64,000 nt of DNA from contig NZ_CP096255.1 of assembly GCF_011516635.5 (NCBI RefSeq), forward strand, positions 3,904,501 through 3,968,500. The letters are read 5' to 3'. The notes under the pieces are model-generated. The model saw nothing but the letters and a program-made list of their open reading frames with translations, did not search any database and was not told the DNA's origin. Of the stretch, positions 24,758 to 34,138 are shown one piece after another; position 1 is the first letter of the stretch, and the number at the start of each line of letters is the position of its first letter. The translations under genes and the position numbers were made by a program. Source of the stretch: Bradyrhizobium barranii subsp. apii (GTDB lineage: Bacteria; Pseudomonadota; Alphaproteobacteria; Rhizobiales; Xanthobacteraceae).

Positions 24758-26458
24758 TTAGCCGCCGCGATCGGGATCGTCGTCGGCATCACCTGCGCTC
24801 GTCTTTCGCGCCTTCGCCGCAAGCTGTTCCTTGAGCCGCGCGAGTGCTTCGGCGGACCAATCATTGACATCTGTCACCGCGACCCAGCCATCGACATAAT
24901 GCTCGGGCGCGTAGACATGGCCAAAGCCCATCGGCGTCGCGGTCGCGACCGCCATGTCGAGGGCGAGCTGCAGCATCGTCACGACAGGATACCATCGCAG
25001 CTGCGGCGACACGTCCGGCCCGCGCGGCGCATTCATCCAGTCCGGCGCCCGATAGGCGTCGCGGTAGGCGAAGAAGGTGATCGCGTCGCTGGCATATTGC
25101 AGATAGACGACGCGCATCGGCCCCCAGGGCGTATCCGGCGGCACCGTCGGTCCATTCTGGTTCATGAAGCGGACGAGGCGGCCGTCGCGGAATTCCGGGA
25201 GCCAGGCCGGCGATCCCGGATTGCGGTTCGCGGTGACCGAGCGCCAGATGCGGCTCTCAAATGGCGCCCCGCTCCACAGCGCGCCGCCAATGGGATCCCC
25301 GATCGTCTCGAACAGCTCCGCGGATTTCTCCGAGTTCATGGCGCCGAGGCTCAGTCCGTGCAAATACAGCATCGGCCGCTTGTCCTTCGGCAGCGTCGTC
25401 CAGTAGCCGTAGATCTCCGCGAACAACGCGCGCGACGCCTCGGCGCCGTATTCGGGCTGAAACAGCAGCGACAGCGGGCTGTTGAGATAGGAGTACTGCA
25501 TCGCGACGCTCGCGACATCGCCATGGTGGAGATATTCGACCGTATCCATCGCGGCCGGATCGATCCAGCCAGTGCCGGTCGGCGTGATGACGATCAGGAT
25601 TTTGCGGTCGAAGCCGTGCTGGCGCTTGAGCTCCTCGAGCGCGAGCCTGGCGCGCGCTTGCGCGGTGTTGCGGCTGCCGAGCCCCACATAGACGCGCACG
25701 GGATTCTGCGCGGGCCTTTCCGTGACGGCGCTGATCTCGGCTGCGGTCGGGCTTGAGGCGATGAACCGGCGCCCCATGCGCCCGAGCTCCGTCCACTTCA
25801 CCAGCGATGCTGGGCCTCCCGTCCGGTCGGCTGCGGTCGGCTGCGGCCGCTCCGGCTCGAACAGAACATCGAGTTCGCGGAAGGACGAATCGAGTGCGTT
25901 GAACGCCGTGCGGATCAGGACATTGCTGGCGATCGACCAGAACAGCAGGGCTGCGACGAGCACGCCGATCACGTTCGCGACCTTCCGCGGAACGAGGCGT
26001 CGTGTGCGCGCGGCGAGAAAGCGGGCGACAAACGTGAACAGCCGCCCCAGCGCCAGCAGCACGACGAACGTGATCAGGGCGATGGCGCAGACCTTGAGCG
26101 GATGGGCGGTCTCCACCGGCGCCATCTTCATCACGGTACGGATCGAGTTCTGCCATTCGGCGGTGCGCGCGAGGGCGAGGATGACGACGAGCAGGCAGCC
26201 GACTGCGACAAGCGCATTCGCAATTGATCTTGCGCGCGCCGAAGGCTCGGGCAGTTCGAGATAGTGCCACAGCCGGCGCCACAGGACGCCGGTGAAATAG
26301 CCGATCGCAAAGCAGCCGCCGGCGAGGGCACCTTGCGTGAGATAGCTGCGCGGGATCAGCGTCGGCGTCAGCGCGGCAGCGAAGAACAGCGCACCCAGCA
26401 TGAGGCCGACGCCGGACAGCGACAGCAATTGTCGCCGAATGAACCGAGCTGGATTCAT
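24758..26458 (-). CDS. Membrane alpha/beta-hydrolase (Abhydrolase_9 type)
   Basis: The 566-residue protein begins with four or five membrane helices (residues about 12-155). After them comes a large alpha/beta-hydrolase domain whose nucleophile elbow is LHGLSLGAMNS (G-x-S-x-G with Ser), preceded by LIVITPTGTGWIDPAAMDT-like strand residues. An acidic tail (GDADDDPDRGG) ends the protein. The combination matches the two-part Abhydrolase_9/Abhydrolase_9_N family, whose substrate is unknown. It lies 21 bases downstream of a GAF histidine kinase and is probably co-transcribed with it. Confidence 0.8.
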   Translation of the reverse strand: MNPARFIRRQLLSLSGVGLMLGALFFAAALTPTLIPRSYLTQGALAGGCFAIGYFTGVLWRRLWHYLELPEPSARARSIANALVAVGCLLVVILALARTAEWQNSIRTVMKMAPVETAHPLKVCAIALITFVVLLALGRLFTFVARFLAARTRRLVPRKVANVIGVLVAALLFWSIASNVLIRTAFNALDSSFRELDVLFEPERPQPTAADRTGGPASLVKWTELGRMGRRFIASSPTAAEISAVTERPAQNPVRVYVGLGSRNTAQARARLALEELKRQHGFDRKILIVITPTGTGWIDPAAMDTVEYLHHGDVASVAMQYSYLNSPLSLLFQPEYGAEASRALFAEIYGYWTTLPKDKRPMLYLHGLSLGAMNSEKSAELFETIGDPIGGALWSGAPFESRIWRSVTANRNPGSPAWLPEFRDGRLVRFMNQNGPTVPPDTPWGPMRVVYLQYASDAITFFAYRDAYRAPDWMNAPRGPDVSPQLRWYPVVTMLQLALDMAVATATPMGFGHVYAPEHYVDGWVAVTDVNDWSAEALARLKEQLAAKARKTSAGDADDDPDRGG

Positions 26459-26479
26459 GAAAGCACCTCCCGAGCCACG

Positions 26480-28996
26480 CTATCCTCCGGTCGTGTCCGG
26501 AAAGCTGCTCTTTCGCGGCAACAGGATCGTGAACTCGGTGAACGCGCCGGGCTCTGTCGTGACGTCGATCGTGCCGCCGTGCTGCTTCACGATGATGTCG
26601 TGGCTCATCGACAGCCCGAGACCGGTACCTTCGCCGGCCGGCTTGGTGGTGAAGAACGGATTAAACATCTTCGCCTTCACGTCTTCCGGAATGCCGGTGC
26701 CGTTGTCGCGGATGCGGATCTCGATGCTGTCGCCGCGGTCGCGGGTCGCGGCGATCACCACCGGCTCGTAACCGGCGGCGCCGCTGCCCATCTGGCGCCT
26801 GGTCACCGCATAGAACCCGTTCGAGATCAGGTTCAAAAGCACCCGGGAAATCTCCTGCGGAAACACCTCCGCCGAACCTGCCGCCGGGTCGAGCTCGCTC
26901 TTCATCGTCACGTCGAAGAGCGGCTTCTCGGCACGCGCGCCGTGATAGGCGAGGTTGAGGCTCTCCTCGACCAGGGCGTTGATGTCGCTCAGCCGGTGCT
27001 CGCCGCCGCCCTCGCGCGAATGCAGCAGCATGTTCTTGACGATGGAATCGGCGCGCCTTCCGTGCTGCACGATCTTTCCAAGATTGTCTCTCAGCAGCCC
27101 CGTCAGCTCGTCGACCTCCGCGCGCAGATCGTCGGCGAGCGGGACGGGCGCAAGCACCTCGTTCAGCTCGTCGGTCAGCTCGGCCGAGAGCGAGGCAAAA
27201 TTGTTGACGAAGTTGAGCGGGTTCTTGATCTCGTGCGCGATGCCGGCGGTGAGCTGGCCGAGCGAGGCCAGCTTTTCGGTCTGGACCAGACGGTCTTGCG
27301 CCGCGCGCAAATCGTCGAGCGATCTGGCGAGCTCCCGCGTGCGGTCCTGCACCTCGTTGAACAGGCGGGTGTTCTCGACCGCGATCACGGCCTGGTCGGC
27401 AAAGGTCTTGAGCAGGCTGATCGCCTTGTCCGGGAAAGGGCCGGCCTCGGGGCGTGTTACGCCGATGGTTCCGATTGCAATCCCATCGCGCAGCATCGGA
27501 ATCACGAGAATGCTGCGATAGCCTCGCGTCCGCGCCAGCTCCCGCATCGCCTCCGTGAGGTCGGGCTCGTTCTGCATGTCGCTGCGGAATGCGTATTCAC
27601 CACCTGTCGCCACCCGGCTGTGAATGCCCGATGCCGCAAGCGGCGCCGGGAACGAGCTGCGCAGCTCCGCGTTGCCGGCCTCGTTGTCGGTGGTGAAGGC
27701 AGCCAGATGCAGCATGCCGTTGATGACGCGGGTGACGGTGGAGGAATGTCCGCCGACCAGCGCCTTGGCACTGTCGGAGATGGCCTGGAACACCGGCGTG
27801 ACGTCGGCCGGCGAGGCCGCGATCACCTTGAGGATGTCGGCGGTCGCGGTCTGCCGTTCCAGCGCTTCCCTGGTGGCGTTGAACAGGCTGACATTCTTGA
27901 CCGCGATCACCGCCTGGTCGGCGAAGGTCTGCAGCAGCCGCACATGATGCTCGGCGAATGCGCCGGTCGTCCGCCGTGTGGCGATGATGACGCCTTTGGC
28001 CTCGCCCTCGCTCATCAGCGGCGTGAACAGCATGCTGCGAAAGCCGCGGGCGCGCGCGATGTCGCGTGCCGCCGGCTCGAGCTCGGTATCCGGCAGCTGC
28101 GCCGATTCACCATGGGCCGTGAGCTGGTACGCCGGGAACTGCGCGAACGGCACCGGAAACGAGGCCTGGAGCACGCGGTCGCCGGCCGGATCGCCCGGCG
28201 TGAATGCCACGAGGTGCGCGGCGCCGTCGACATAGCGCAGCACCGCGGTGGAGAAGCCGCCGATCAGCCGGTTGGCGTTGGCGGCGACGGCGTCGAACAC
28301 CGGCTGCACGTCGGAAGGCGAACTCGCCAGCACTTTCAGAATGTCGGCGGTCGCGGTCTGCCGTTCCAGTGATTCCCGCGTCTCGTTGAACAGGCGCGCG
28401 TTCTCGATCGCGATCGCGGCCTGGTCGGCAAAGCTCTGTTGCAGCGCCATCTCGTCATCGGTGAAGGGCGCGAGGCGGTCGCGGTAGACGATCAACGCGC
28501 CGATCGCCTTGCCTTCAAGCCGCAGCGGCGAGCCGGACATCGAACGCGTGCCGGCGGCGCGAGCGTGAGGCATGCCGGGCCAGTCGGCGATGGCCGGATC
28601 GACATTGTCGAGATCGGGGACATGAACCTGCCGGTTCTCGGCCACGATGGTGCCGGGCATGTTGCGGCCGCCGATCTTGAGCTGGGCGAGCGGCACGCCG
28701 GCGCCGACGCGCATGGAACTGTCGCCGACCCGGATCACCCTGGACCACCCGTCGCCTTCCGCAATGTGAATGGTGGCGCTCGGCGCGCCGAACAGATGCA
28801 TGGTCGCTTCCGCGATCTGTTGCAGCGAGCCCTCCGCATCGCCCGAGGAGTTAGCGATGGTGCGCAGGATCTCCATGCTGGCGTTCTGGCGGTCGCGCGC
28901 AATGGCAAGCTCGGCTTGCAGGCGGGCATTCTCGGCCGCTTGGGATCGCAATTGCCGTTCGAGCTCGGCGGCCTTGTCCTGGGGAGGCGCGGTCAT
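26480..28996 (-). CDS. Histidine kinase with three tandem GAF domains
   Basis: The 838-residue soluble kinase starts with a coiled coil (AAELERQLRSQAAENARLQA). Three GAF domains follow (about residues 50-215, 235-400 and 425-590), each ending in an AIAIENARLF-like helix and joined by near-identical linkers (ESLERQTATADILKVLASSP, EALERQTATADILKVIAASP). The HisKA box is LTAGIAHEIKNPLNFVNN with the phosphorylated His. The ATPase has NGFYAVTRR and DNGTGIPEDV, and a TGLGLSMSHDI G2 box. There are no membrane segments, so it senses an intracellular signal. No response regulator lies beside it. The start MTAPPQDKAAE was preferred to one 13 codons earlier. Confidence 0.87.
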   Translation of the reverse strand: MTAPPQDKAAELERQLRSQAAENARLQAELAIARDRQNASMEILRTIANSSGDAEGSLQQIAEATMHLFGAPSATIHIAEGDGWSRVIRVGDSSMRVGAGVPLAQLKIGGRNMPGTIVAENRQVHVPDLDNVDPAIADWPGMPHARAAGTRSMSGSPLRLEGKAIGALIVYRDRLAPFTDDEMALQQSFADQAAIAIENARLFNETRESLERQTATADILKVLASSPSDVQPVFDAVAANANRLIGGFSTAVLRYVDGAAHLVAFTPGDPAGDRVLQASFPVPFAQFPAYQLTAHGESAQLPDTELEPAARDIARARGFRSMLFTPLMSEGEAKGVIIATRRTTGAFAEHHVRLLQTFADQAVIAVKNVSLFNATREALERQTATADILKVIAASPADVTPVFQAISDSAKALVGGHSSTVTRVINGMLHLAAFTTDNEAGNAELRSSFPAPLAASGIHSRVATGGEYAFRSDMQNEPDLTEAMRELARTRGYRSILVIPMLRDGIAIGTIGVTRPEAGPFPDKAISLLKTFADQAVIAVENTRLFNEVQDRTRELARSLDDLRAAQDRLVQTEKLASLGQLTAGIAHEIKNPLNFVNNFASLSAELTDELNEVLAPVPLADDLRAEVDELTGLLRDNLGKIVQHGRRADSIVKNMLLHSREGGGEHRLSDINALVEESLNLAYHGARAEKPLFDVTMKSELDPAAGSAEVFPQEISRVLLNLISNGFYAVTRRQMGSGAAGYEPVVIAATRDRGDSIEIRIRDNGTGIPEDVKAKMFNPFFTTKPAGEGTGLGLSMSHDIIVKQHGGTIDVTTEPGAFTEFTILLPRKSSFPDTTGG

Positions 28997-29091
28997 TGAT
29001 AATCCGGCTAAGCGCCGCGACGTACGCGGTACCAAGCCCGATTATCACATCTCCTGCGGCCGGAGCCAGCGCCCACAGCCTTGTGGCCGCC

Positions 29092-30726
29092 TCAAGTCCC
29101 TGGCCGCGACACCTCGGTCTCCTTGCTGGTGATGAACTCCAGCAGCACCGGCACGCCTTCCTTCGTCTTCTGGATGCCGCGCTTGATCGCGGGGATGATG
29201 TCCTCCGGCCTCGTCACCCGTTCGCCATGGCCGCCAAAGGCGCGCGCCATTGCGGCATAGTCGCCGGAGATGTCGGTCGAGCGGTATTTCTCGGTCGAGA
29301 TCGGCATCACCTTCAACTCGATCGCCATCGAGAAATTGTTCAGCAGGATCGACATGATCGGGATGCGCTCGCGCACCGCGGTCTCGAAATCCATGCCGGT
29401 GAAACCGATGGCGGCGTCGCCCCAGACATTGATGCAGAGCTTGTCGGGCTTTGCGAGTTTTGCGCCCATCGCGAGCCCAAGGCCGTAGCCGAGCTGCGTC
29501 GTCTTGCCCCAGCCGAGATAGGTGAGGGGCTCGACCGCCTTCCAGAACGGCGAGAGCTGGTCGCGCGGACTGCCGGCATCATGGGTGATGATGGTGTTCT
29601 TGATGTCGACGGTGTGCTGGAGGTCCCAGAGCACGCGATAGGGGCTGAGCGGCGCGTCATTGCTGGTGAGTTTCGGCATCCATTTCGCCAGCCACTCCTT
29701 GTGCGAAGCGGCGATCTCGGCCGCGACCGCTGATGCGTCGCGATCCGCCGTGACGGTCTTGCCGATCTCCTCCAGCAGCGCATCGAGCACGAGGCCAGCA
29801 TCGCCGACGAGGCCGACCTTGGCTTCCACATCCTTGTTGAGATGGTTCGGATCGAGCGTGGAGTGGATGATGGTCTTGCCCTTCGGCATCGCGACGCCGA
29901 AACTGGTCTCTGTGAAGGAACAGCCGATGCCGAAAATGACATCGGCCTCAGCGAGGAATTTTGGAACAGCGCGCGGTACCGCGAGGCCGCCCGAGCCGAG
30001 CGACAGCGGATGCGTTTCCGGGAACGATGATTTGCCCCCTAAGCTGGTGGTGACGGGAATGGCGAGCCGCTCGGCGAGCCGCTTCAGTTGCGGCCAGGCC
30101 TGCGCGTAGTGCACGCCCTGGCCGGCATAGATCACGGGGCGCTTCGCGTTGACGAGCAGGGCTGCCGCCTCCTTCACATGAACAGGATCGGCGCCGTAGC
30201 GCGTGCGCAGCACCGGCGTGTAGTTCAGCGGCTCCGGCACCTCCTCGTTCCACATGTCGGCGGGGATCTCGACAATGACGGGCCCACCGCGGCCGTTCTT
30301 GAGCTTGGTGAAGGCGCGGCGGAAGATGTTGGTGACCTCCGCAGCCAGGATGATCGGCTCGGACGATTTGGAAAACGCCTTCATTGCCTCGCTGGAATTG
30401 AAGTTCGGCTCGATATGCGCGAGCCGGCGCTGATAGCCCATCGGCAGCACGAGCACGGGCACGGATTCGCCATAGCATTGCGCAACGCCGCCCATCGCGT
30501 TCTCGGCGCTGGGCCCGTGCTGCATGCAGAACGCGCCGATCGAACGCCCCGACGTCACGCGCGAGATCGCATCCGCCATGTGCACCCCGACGCGCTCCTG
30601 CCGCACCATCACCGGCCGGATCTCGGCCTTGGCCGCGTGCTCGATCAGATGGTTGACCGGATAGCCGCAGAGGATCTCGATCCCCTCGCGCTTCATGATT
30701 TCCGCAATGGCGGTGCCGAGCTTCAT
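29092..30726 (-). CDS. Thiamine-diphosphate-dependent enzyme (acetolactate-synthase-like)
   Basis: The 544-residue protein has the three-domain ThDP fold: an N-terminal Pyr domain (EIMKREGIEILCGYPVNHLI and the catalytic Glu in MVRQERVGVHMADA), a central domain with PVIYAGQGVHYAQA, and a C-terminal PP domain with the metal-binding NVWGDAAIGFTGMDFETAVR...LLNN motif. The family includes acetolactate synthases, benzoylformate decarboxylases and related lyases. The substrate cannot be assigned, and no regulatory small subunit gene is nearby, so a biosynthetic IlvB role is less likely. It is a single-gene unit upstream of the GAF kinase. Confidence 0.85.
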   Translation of the reverse strand: MKLGTAIAEIMKREGIEILCGYPVNHLIEHAAKAEIRPVMVRQERVGVHMADAISRVTSGRSIGAFCMQHGPSAENAMGGVAQCYGESVPVLVLPMGYQRRLAHIEPNFNSSEAMKAFSKSSEPIILAAEVTNIFRRAFTKLKNGRGGPVIVEIPADMWNEEVPEPLNYTPVLRTRYGADPVHVKEAAALLVNAKRPVIYAGQGVHYAQAWPQLKRLAERLAIPVTTSLGGKSSFPETHPLSLGSGGLAVPRAVPKFLAEADVIFGIGCSFTETSFGVAMPKGKTIIHSTLDPNHLNKDVEAKVGLVGDAGLVLDALLEEIGKTVTADRDASAVAAEIAASHKEWLAKWMPKLTSNDAPLSPYRVLWDLQHTVDIKNTIITHDAGSPRDQLSPFWKAVEPLTYLGWGKTTQLGYGLGLAMGAKLAKPDKLCINVWGDAAIGFTGMDFETAVRERIPIMSILLNNFSMAIELKVMPISTEKYRSTDISGDYAAMARAFGGHGERVTRPEDIIPAIKRGIQKTKEGVPVLLEFITSKETEVSRPGT

Positions 30727-30851
30727 GGCGTCTCTCTCCTCAGGCTTGGCCGGTTGCTCCGGCCGATTGGAGAGAGAGGATCAGGAAACGCCGGGACGGT
30801 AAAGCACGGGTGGGCGACGGTCGCGGTAGGTCAGCCATGCAGCGAGCTGCC

Positions 30852-30919
30852 GTAGCCCGGATAGGGCGACTTGTCCGCTGTAGCTCAAAGAGCGAAGGCG
30901 GAAGAGCAATCCGGGCTAC
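30852..30919. repeat. Intergenic palindromic repeat
   Basis: The arms GTAGCCCGGAT (30852-30862) and ATCCGGGCTAC (30909-30919) are perfect complements around an internal region with further pairing. It lies in the 200-base gap between the convergent-side ends of the ThDP gene start and the small secreted protein. Such GTAGCCCGG palindromes are recurrent intergenic repeats in related genomes. Confidence 0.75.
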
Positions 30920-30926
30920 AAACGTC

Positions 30927-31367
30927 CTACTTGCAGTTTTTGCAGATCGTCAGCTTTCGTTTCAGCGCCTCGTCTTCCTGATCGACCGATGACTGGCCGC
31001 CGAGGCCATTTGTATCGGGATTGGACGTGGAATTGGACTTGGAGCCCTTTGCTGCGCGTGACCTCACAGGCGGCGTCACCTGGCTTGAGGCGTCATTGTC
31101 GTCGACGGTGCCTACACTGAAGCCATCGTAGTCGGCGGCCGGATTAGGCATCGGCGGAGGCCCGCCGATCACAGGGGGCGAAGCCTCCCTGCCGGATGTC
31201 GCCGGCGGAATTCTGGAAGTTTTGGCGCTCGCGCGCGGCGGCGATGCATTGGGCGGAGCAAGCGAAACCGGAGGCGCGACCGAAGTCTGTCCTCTCGCGC
31301 TGTCGTGCGACCAGGCGCCGACAAACATGAGGCTGAGAGCCAAGATCGTCGCGCTTCTCATCCGCAT
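30927..31367 (-). CDS. Small secreted low-complexity protein, function unknown
   Basis: The 146-residue protein begins with a signal peptide (RSATILALSLMFVGAWSHDS) and continues as a Pro/Ser/Ala-rich, probably disordered chain. It ends in a basic segment with two cysteines (LKRKLTICKNCK). I do not recognise a family. A second Met two codons in is an equally good start. It stands alone and starts after a 345-base stretch on the other side. Confidence 0.6.
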   Translation of the reverse strand: MRMRSATILALSLMFVGAWSHDSARGQTSVAPPVSLAPPNASPPRASAKTSRIPPATSGREASPPVIGGPPPMPNPAADYDGFSVGTVDDNDASSQVTPPVRSRAAKGSKSNSTSNPDTNGLGGQSSVDQEDEALKRKLTICKNCK

Positions 31368-31712
31368 CCTTCAAATCGCTCTGGTCCAATGATTGAGCAT
31401 GGCCCGTCGAACCACGCCGGGCCGAAGACTATCAGGACTCAAAAGGCCGTCAAAGCGCGGGAGCGGCGAGGATGTGGTTGCTTGAAAGACGTTGTGTAGC
31501 GTCCGGGACATGATTTTGAGTGCGTTACGGGCCACGCACCACTATTGCGATCGCAGCGAGGTAATCCAGAATTCCTCCGCGGAAGGACTCTGGATTGCTT
31601 CGCTATCGCTCGCAATGACGAGATCGGGGAGGGAGCATGCGCCGACGGCCGCGCCGGGGTCGGCGCGTGCAGGACGTCGCCTCAGGCCAGGGCGGCCGTT
31701 ACGAGGCGGCCG
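31368..31712. repeat. Gene-free stretch with imperfect 28-bp inverted repeat
   Basis: No credible gene is seen. At 31543-31617 the arms ATTGCGATCGCAGCGAGG... and ...CTATCGCTCGCAAT, both containing AATCCAGA or its complement, form an imperfect 28-base inverted repeat around CCGCGG. It resembles recurrent rhizobial intergenic repeats and may mark the ends of the flanking transcripts. Confidence 0.6.
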
Positions 31713-31877
31713 TCACTTCAGCGACGAGCTGATCGAGTTGAACTTGTTGTTGAGGAGCTGGCTGCCCGTGTTGTTCACGACGGTCACGATCGCCAGTGCA
31801 ATGCCGGCGGCAATCAGGCCGTATTCGATGGCGGTTGCGCCAGTCTCATCGGCAAGGAAAGACCTAAGCAAAGTCAT
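31713..31877 (-). CDS. Flp-family type IVb pilin, orphan
   Basis: The 54-residue prepilin has a leader with the class IVb processing site (ADETG|ATAIEYGLIAAG, with Glu at position 5 and Tyr next to it as in Flp pilins). A hydrophobic helix AAGIALAIVTVVNNT and a short tail follow. The mature pilin would be about 40 residues. The start TLLRSFLADE gives a normal leader; a frame 44 codons longer has no support. No tad/cpa assembly genes are in the window, so secretion must use a locus elsewhere. Confidence 0.88.
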   Translation of the reverse strand: MTLLRSFLADETGATAIEYGLIAAGIALAIVTVVNNTGSQLLNNKFNSISSSLK

Positions 31878-32094
31878 TGCCAACTCCTCTTCATCCGATC
31901 CAATGTGTGGCAGCGTCGTTTTCGGACTGGTAAATAGATCGAATAGATTTTTCTGCGCGACGGAAGAATGAAGCCCGGGCGGCCGCGCCTCCGTCACATA
32001 CGATGGCATCCATTAAATTAAGGTTCCATCGATCCATCCAAATGGATTCAAATCGACAGCCTCCCGCAAGGACACGCGGAAGCCGGTGGGCCTG

Positions 32095-32286
32095 TCAGGG
32101 CGTGATGGTCGGGCCCGGTGCGGCGGGGAGGCGGCGCTTCAGCACGGTCGCGAGACGGCCGACGAAGTTCTTCATCGTGCCCGGCTGCGGCCGCGGCGTC
32201 GTGCTCGCCGCCTGCTCGCGATCAGGCGCGTCGTTCACGATGCTGATGTAGTTCTTTCTGACGTCCTGCTGCACGGGGGCACGCAA
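32095..32286 (-). CDS. Possible small protein, function unknown
   Basis: The frame of about 60 residues would start at a TTG (32286) or GTG (32274) and reads QQDVRKNYISIVNDAPDRE, then TMKNFVGRLATVLKRRLP. The basic amphipathic end and the codon use look protein-like, but there is no recognised domain and no strong ribosome site. It could be a spurious frame between the pilin and the next small gene. Confidence 0.35.
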   Translation of the reverse strand: MRAPVQQDVRKNYISIVNDAPDREQAASTTPRPQPGTMKNFVGRLATVLKRRLPAAPGPTITP

Positions 32287-32459
32287 ACCTTGGCTCGATC
32301 GGAGCCGGAACCATGCTGCGCATAAGGGGAACCAACGGTTAATTTTGTCGCCCGTAGGAATACCCTGTCGTGCTGGACACGAGGGCGCCGATTAACGGTT
32401 TGTTGAGCCTGTTCGTCACGGTCGGCACGGATGCCTGCCAGGGATGACAACCAAGGCGC

Positions 32460-32696
32460 TCATCGGCCGCGGCCGTCCGCATTCAGCGCCCGCAACATCG
32501 CGATGCGGGCGAACATCACCCAGCCGCCGCCCGTCTCGGCTGCGTTGATCAAGGTCTCGATGGCGGTCTGCCAGTGCACCTCGTGCTGTGCGTCCTCAGG
32601 CAGCTGCATGATGTAGTCCGCCGCGTCTTGCAGCGTCAGCAGCTTGCGCTTGTGACTTACGCGAACGGGATCGTCGAACGCGGTCGACCAGGGCAT
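32460..32696 (-). CDS. Conserved small protein, function unknown
   Basis: The 78-residue protein reads MPWSTAFDDPVRVSHKRKLL, then TLQDAADYIMQLPEDAQHE and HWQTAIETLINAAETGGGWV. I recall similar short proteins as common in Bradyrhizobium genomes, without a known role. It is helical and charged, with no membrane segment. It follows the Ku gene by 60 bases on the same strand and could be its operon partner. Confidence 0.7.
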   Translation of the reverse strand: MPWSTAFDDPVRVSHKRKLLTLQDAADYIMQLPEDAQHEVHWQTAIETLINAAETGGGWVMFARIAMLRALNADGRGR

Positions 32697-32756
32697 GTCA
32701 GGCCGGCCGATCGGCGAGGGGAGACATCACGGCGCGATTGCAGACGCGGATTGCGT

Positions 32757-33747
32757 CTAACCGGCCTTCTTCGCCCGCGCCGGCGCGCGGACCGGCTTGT
32801 CGGCCTTCTTGGGCGGCGCTTCCTTGGCTGCTGCAGTCTTGTCACCCTTGCCGGTGATCGGCAGCAGCATCTCGCGCTGGCCCTCGACGCGCTTCTTCGG
32901 CTTCTTGCCCTTGACGGTCTCCCTGACGGGCTCCTTGGCGGCCTTGGCCGCGGGCGCCATGTCCTTCTCGCTGGCGATGCTCTTCTTCAGCGCGTCCATC
33001 AGGTTGATGACGTTGCCGCCGGTCTTCGGCGCGGCCTTCGCCGCGATCGGTGCACCGCTGCGCTTCTTGTTGATGAGGTCGATCAACGCCGTCTCGTAGT
33101 GGTCTTCGAACAGCTCGGGCTCGAATGCGCCGGACTTCTTCTCGACGATGTGCTTGGCAAGGTCGAGCATGTCCCTGGTCAGCTTCACGTCCTGGATGTC
33201 GTCGAAATATTCCTTCTCGCTGCGGACCTCGTAGGGATAGCGCAGCAGCGTGCCCATCAGGCCGCTCTCGAGCGGCTCCAGCGCGATGATGTGCTCGCGG
33301 TTGGCCAGCACGACGCGGCCGATCGCGACCTTGTCCATGCTGCGGATGGTCTCGCGGATCACCGCGAAGGCGTCGTGGCCGACCTTGCCGTCAGGCACGA
33401 GATAATAGGGGCGGATCAGATAGCGGCTGTCGATATCGGTCTTCGGCACGAACTCGTCGATCTCGATCGTGTGCGTGGAGTCAAGCGCGATGTCGTCGAG
33501 CTCGTCCTTGGTGACCTCGATATAGGTGTCGGTGTCGACCTTGTAGCCCTTGACGATGTCCTCGGAGGTCACCTCGTCGCCGGTCTCGGCGTCGACCTTG
33601 AGGTACTTGATCCGGTGGCCGGTCTTGCGGTTGATCTGGTTGAACGAGACCTTCTCGGTATCCGAAGTGGCCGGATACAGCGCGACCGGGCAGGTCACGA
33701 GCGACAGACGCAGAAAACCCTTCCAATTGGCGCGGGGGGGGGGGCAT
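32757..33747 (-). CDS. ku: Ku protein for non-homologous end joining, with out-of-frame C tract at its start
   Basis: The body is a full bacterial Ku: RANWKGFLRLSLVTCPVALY, SFNQINRKTGHRIKYLKVDA, DEFVPKTDIDSRYLIRPYYL and a Lys/Ala/Pro-rich DNA-binding tail. Ku binds double-strand breaks as a homodimer and recruits LigD, which is not in this window. The expected ATG (33747), preceded by GGAG, is followed by eleven C. Ten would give M-P-P-P-R-A-N-W in frame; eleven shift it out. The Ku frame itself stays open up to an ATG at 33800, which lacks a ribosome site. Expression may be off, or the tract may be miscounted. Confidence 0.85.
33734..33744. repeat. Homopolymer tract G11 (C11 in Ku)
   Basis: Eleven G on the plus strand lie directly after the Ku start codon. 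The length sets the frame: ten or thirteen keep Ku in frame, eleven does not. Confidence 0.85.
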
Positions 33748-33982
33748 GGGCTACTCCAAACGCAACGGGGACAGAGGACGAGGATACCATCGGGGAACAA
33801 CGAATCATAGCAAGGCGGATTGCGGAATCTTGCAACTGCGTTAACCGGCCGCCCGGCGCGCGGTTGCAGCCTGATGCAGCGGCAAAAACCGGAACATCAT
33901 ATCCAATCACGCGTTGGCTTAAGACATCAGGCCGCGAGGGGGTTGCGAGCACCGCAGCCGACATCCAGAGATTGAGGGCGTT

Positions 33983-34138
33983 ATGGCAACCACGCGAGAG
34001 CACGATCAGATCGTCGAAACCGCCACCGAGGCGCGTCAGGGCGAACCGGGGCCGTCAGTGGCGGCCCTGCTTACCATCTCGATCGGGCTCGCGATCCTGA
34101 TCCTTGCCGTCATCTGGTTCGTGTTCTTCCGGACCTGA
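33983..34138 (+). CDS. Small single-pass membrane protein
   Basis: The 51-residue frame starts MATTREHDQIVETATEARQG. It carries a hydrophilic N-terminus followed by one membrane helix (LLTISIGLAILILAVIWFVF) and ends FRT. The helix is well formed and the start is plausible, though a clear ribosome site is not obvious. The family is unknown. It lies between Ku (divergent) and the feuP-like gene. Confidence 0.6.
   Translation: MATTREHDQIVETATEARQGEPGPSVAALLTISIGLAILILAVIWFVFFRT

Noticed and set aside
26264..28372. A 702-codon open frame opposite the GAF histidine kinase
   Set aside because: It shows shadow composition, and the opposite strand carries clear kinase motifs.
32574..34100. A 508-codon plus-strand frame across Ku
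   Set aside because: It is antisense to Ku and runs on past its end into intergenic sequence; no domain.
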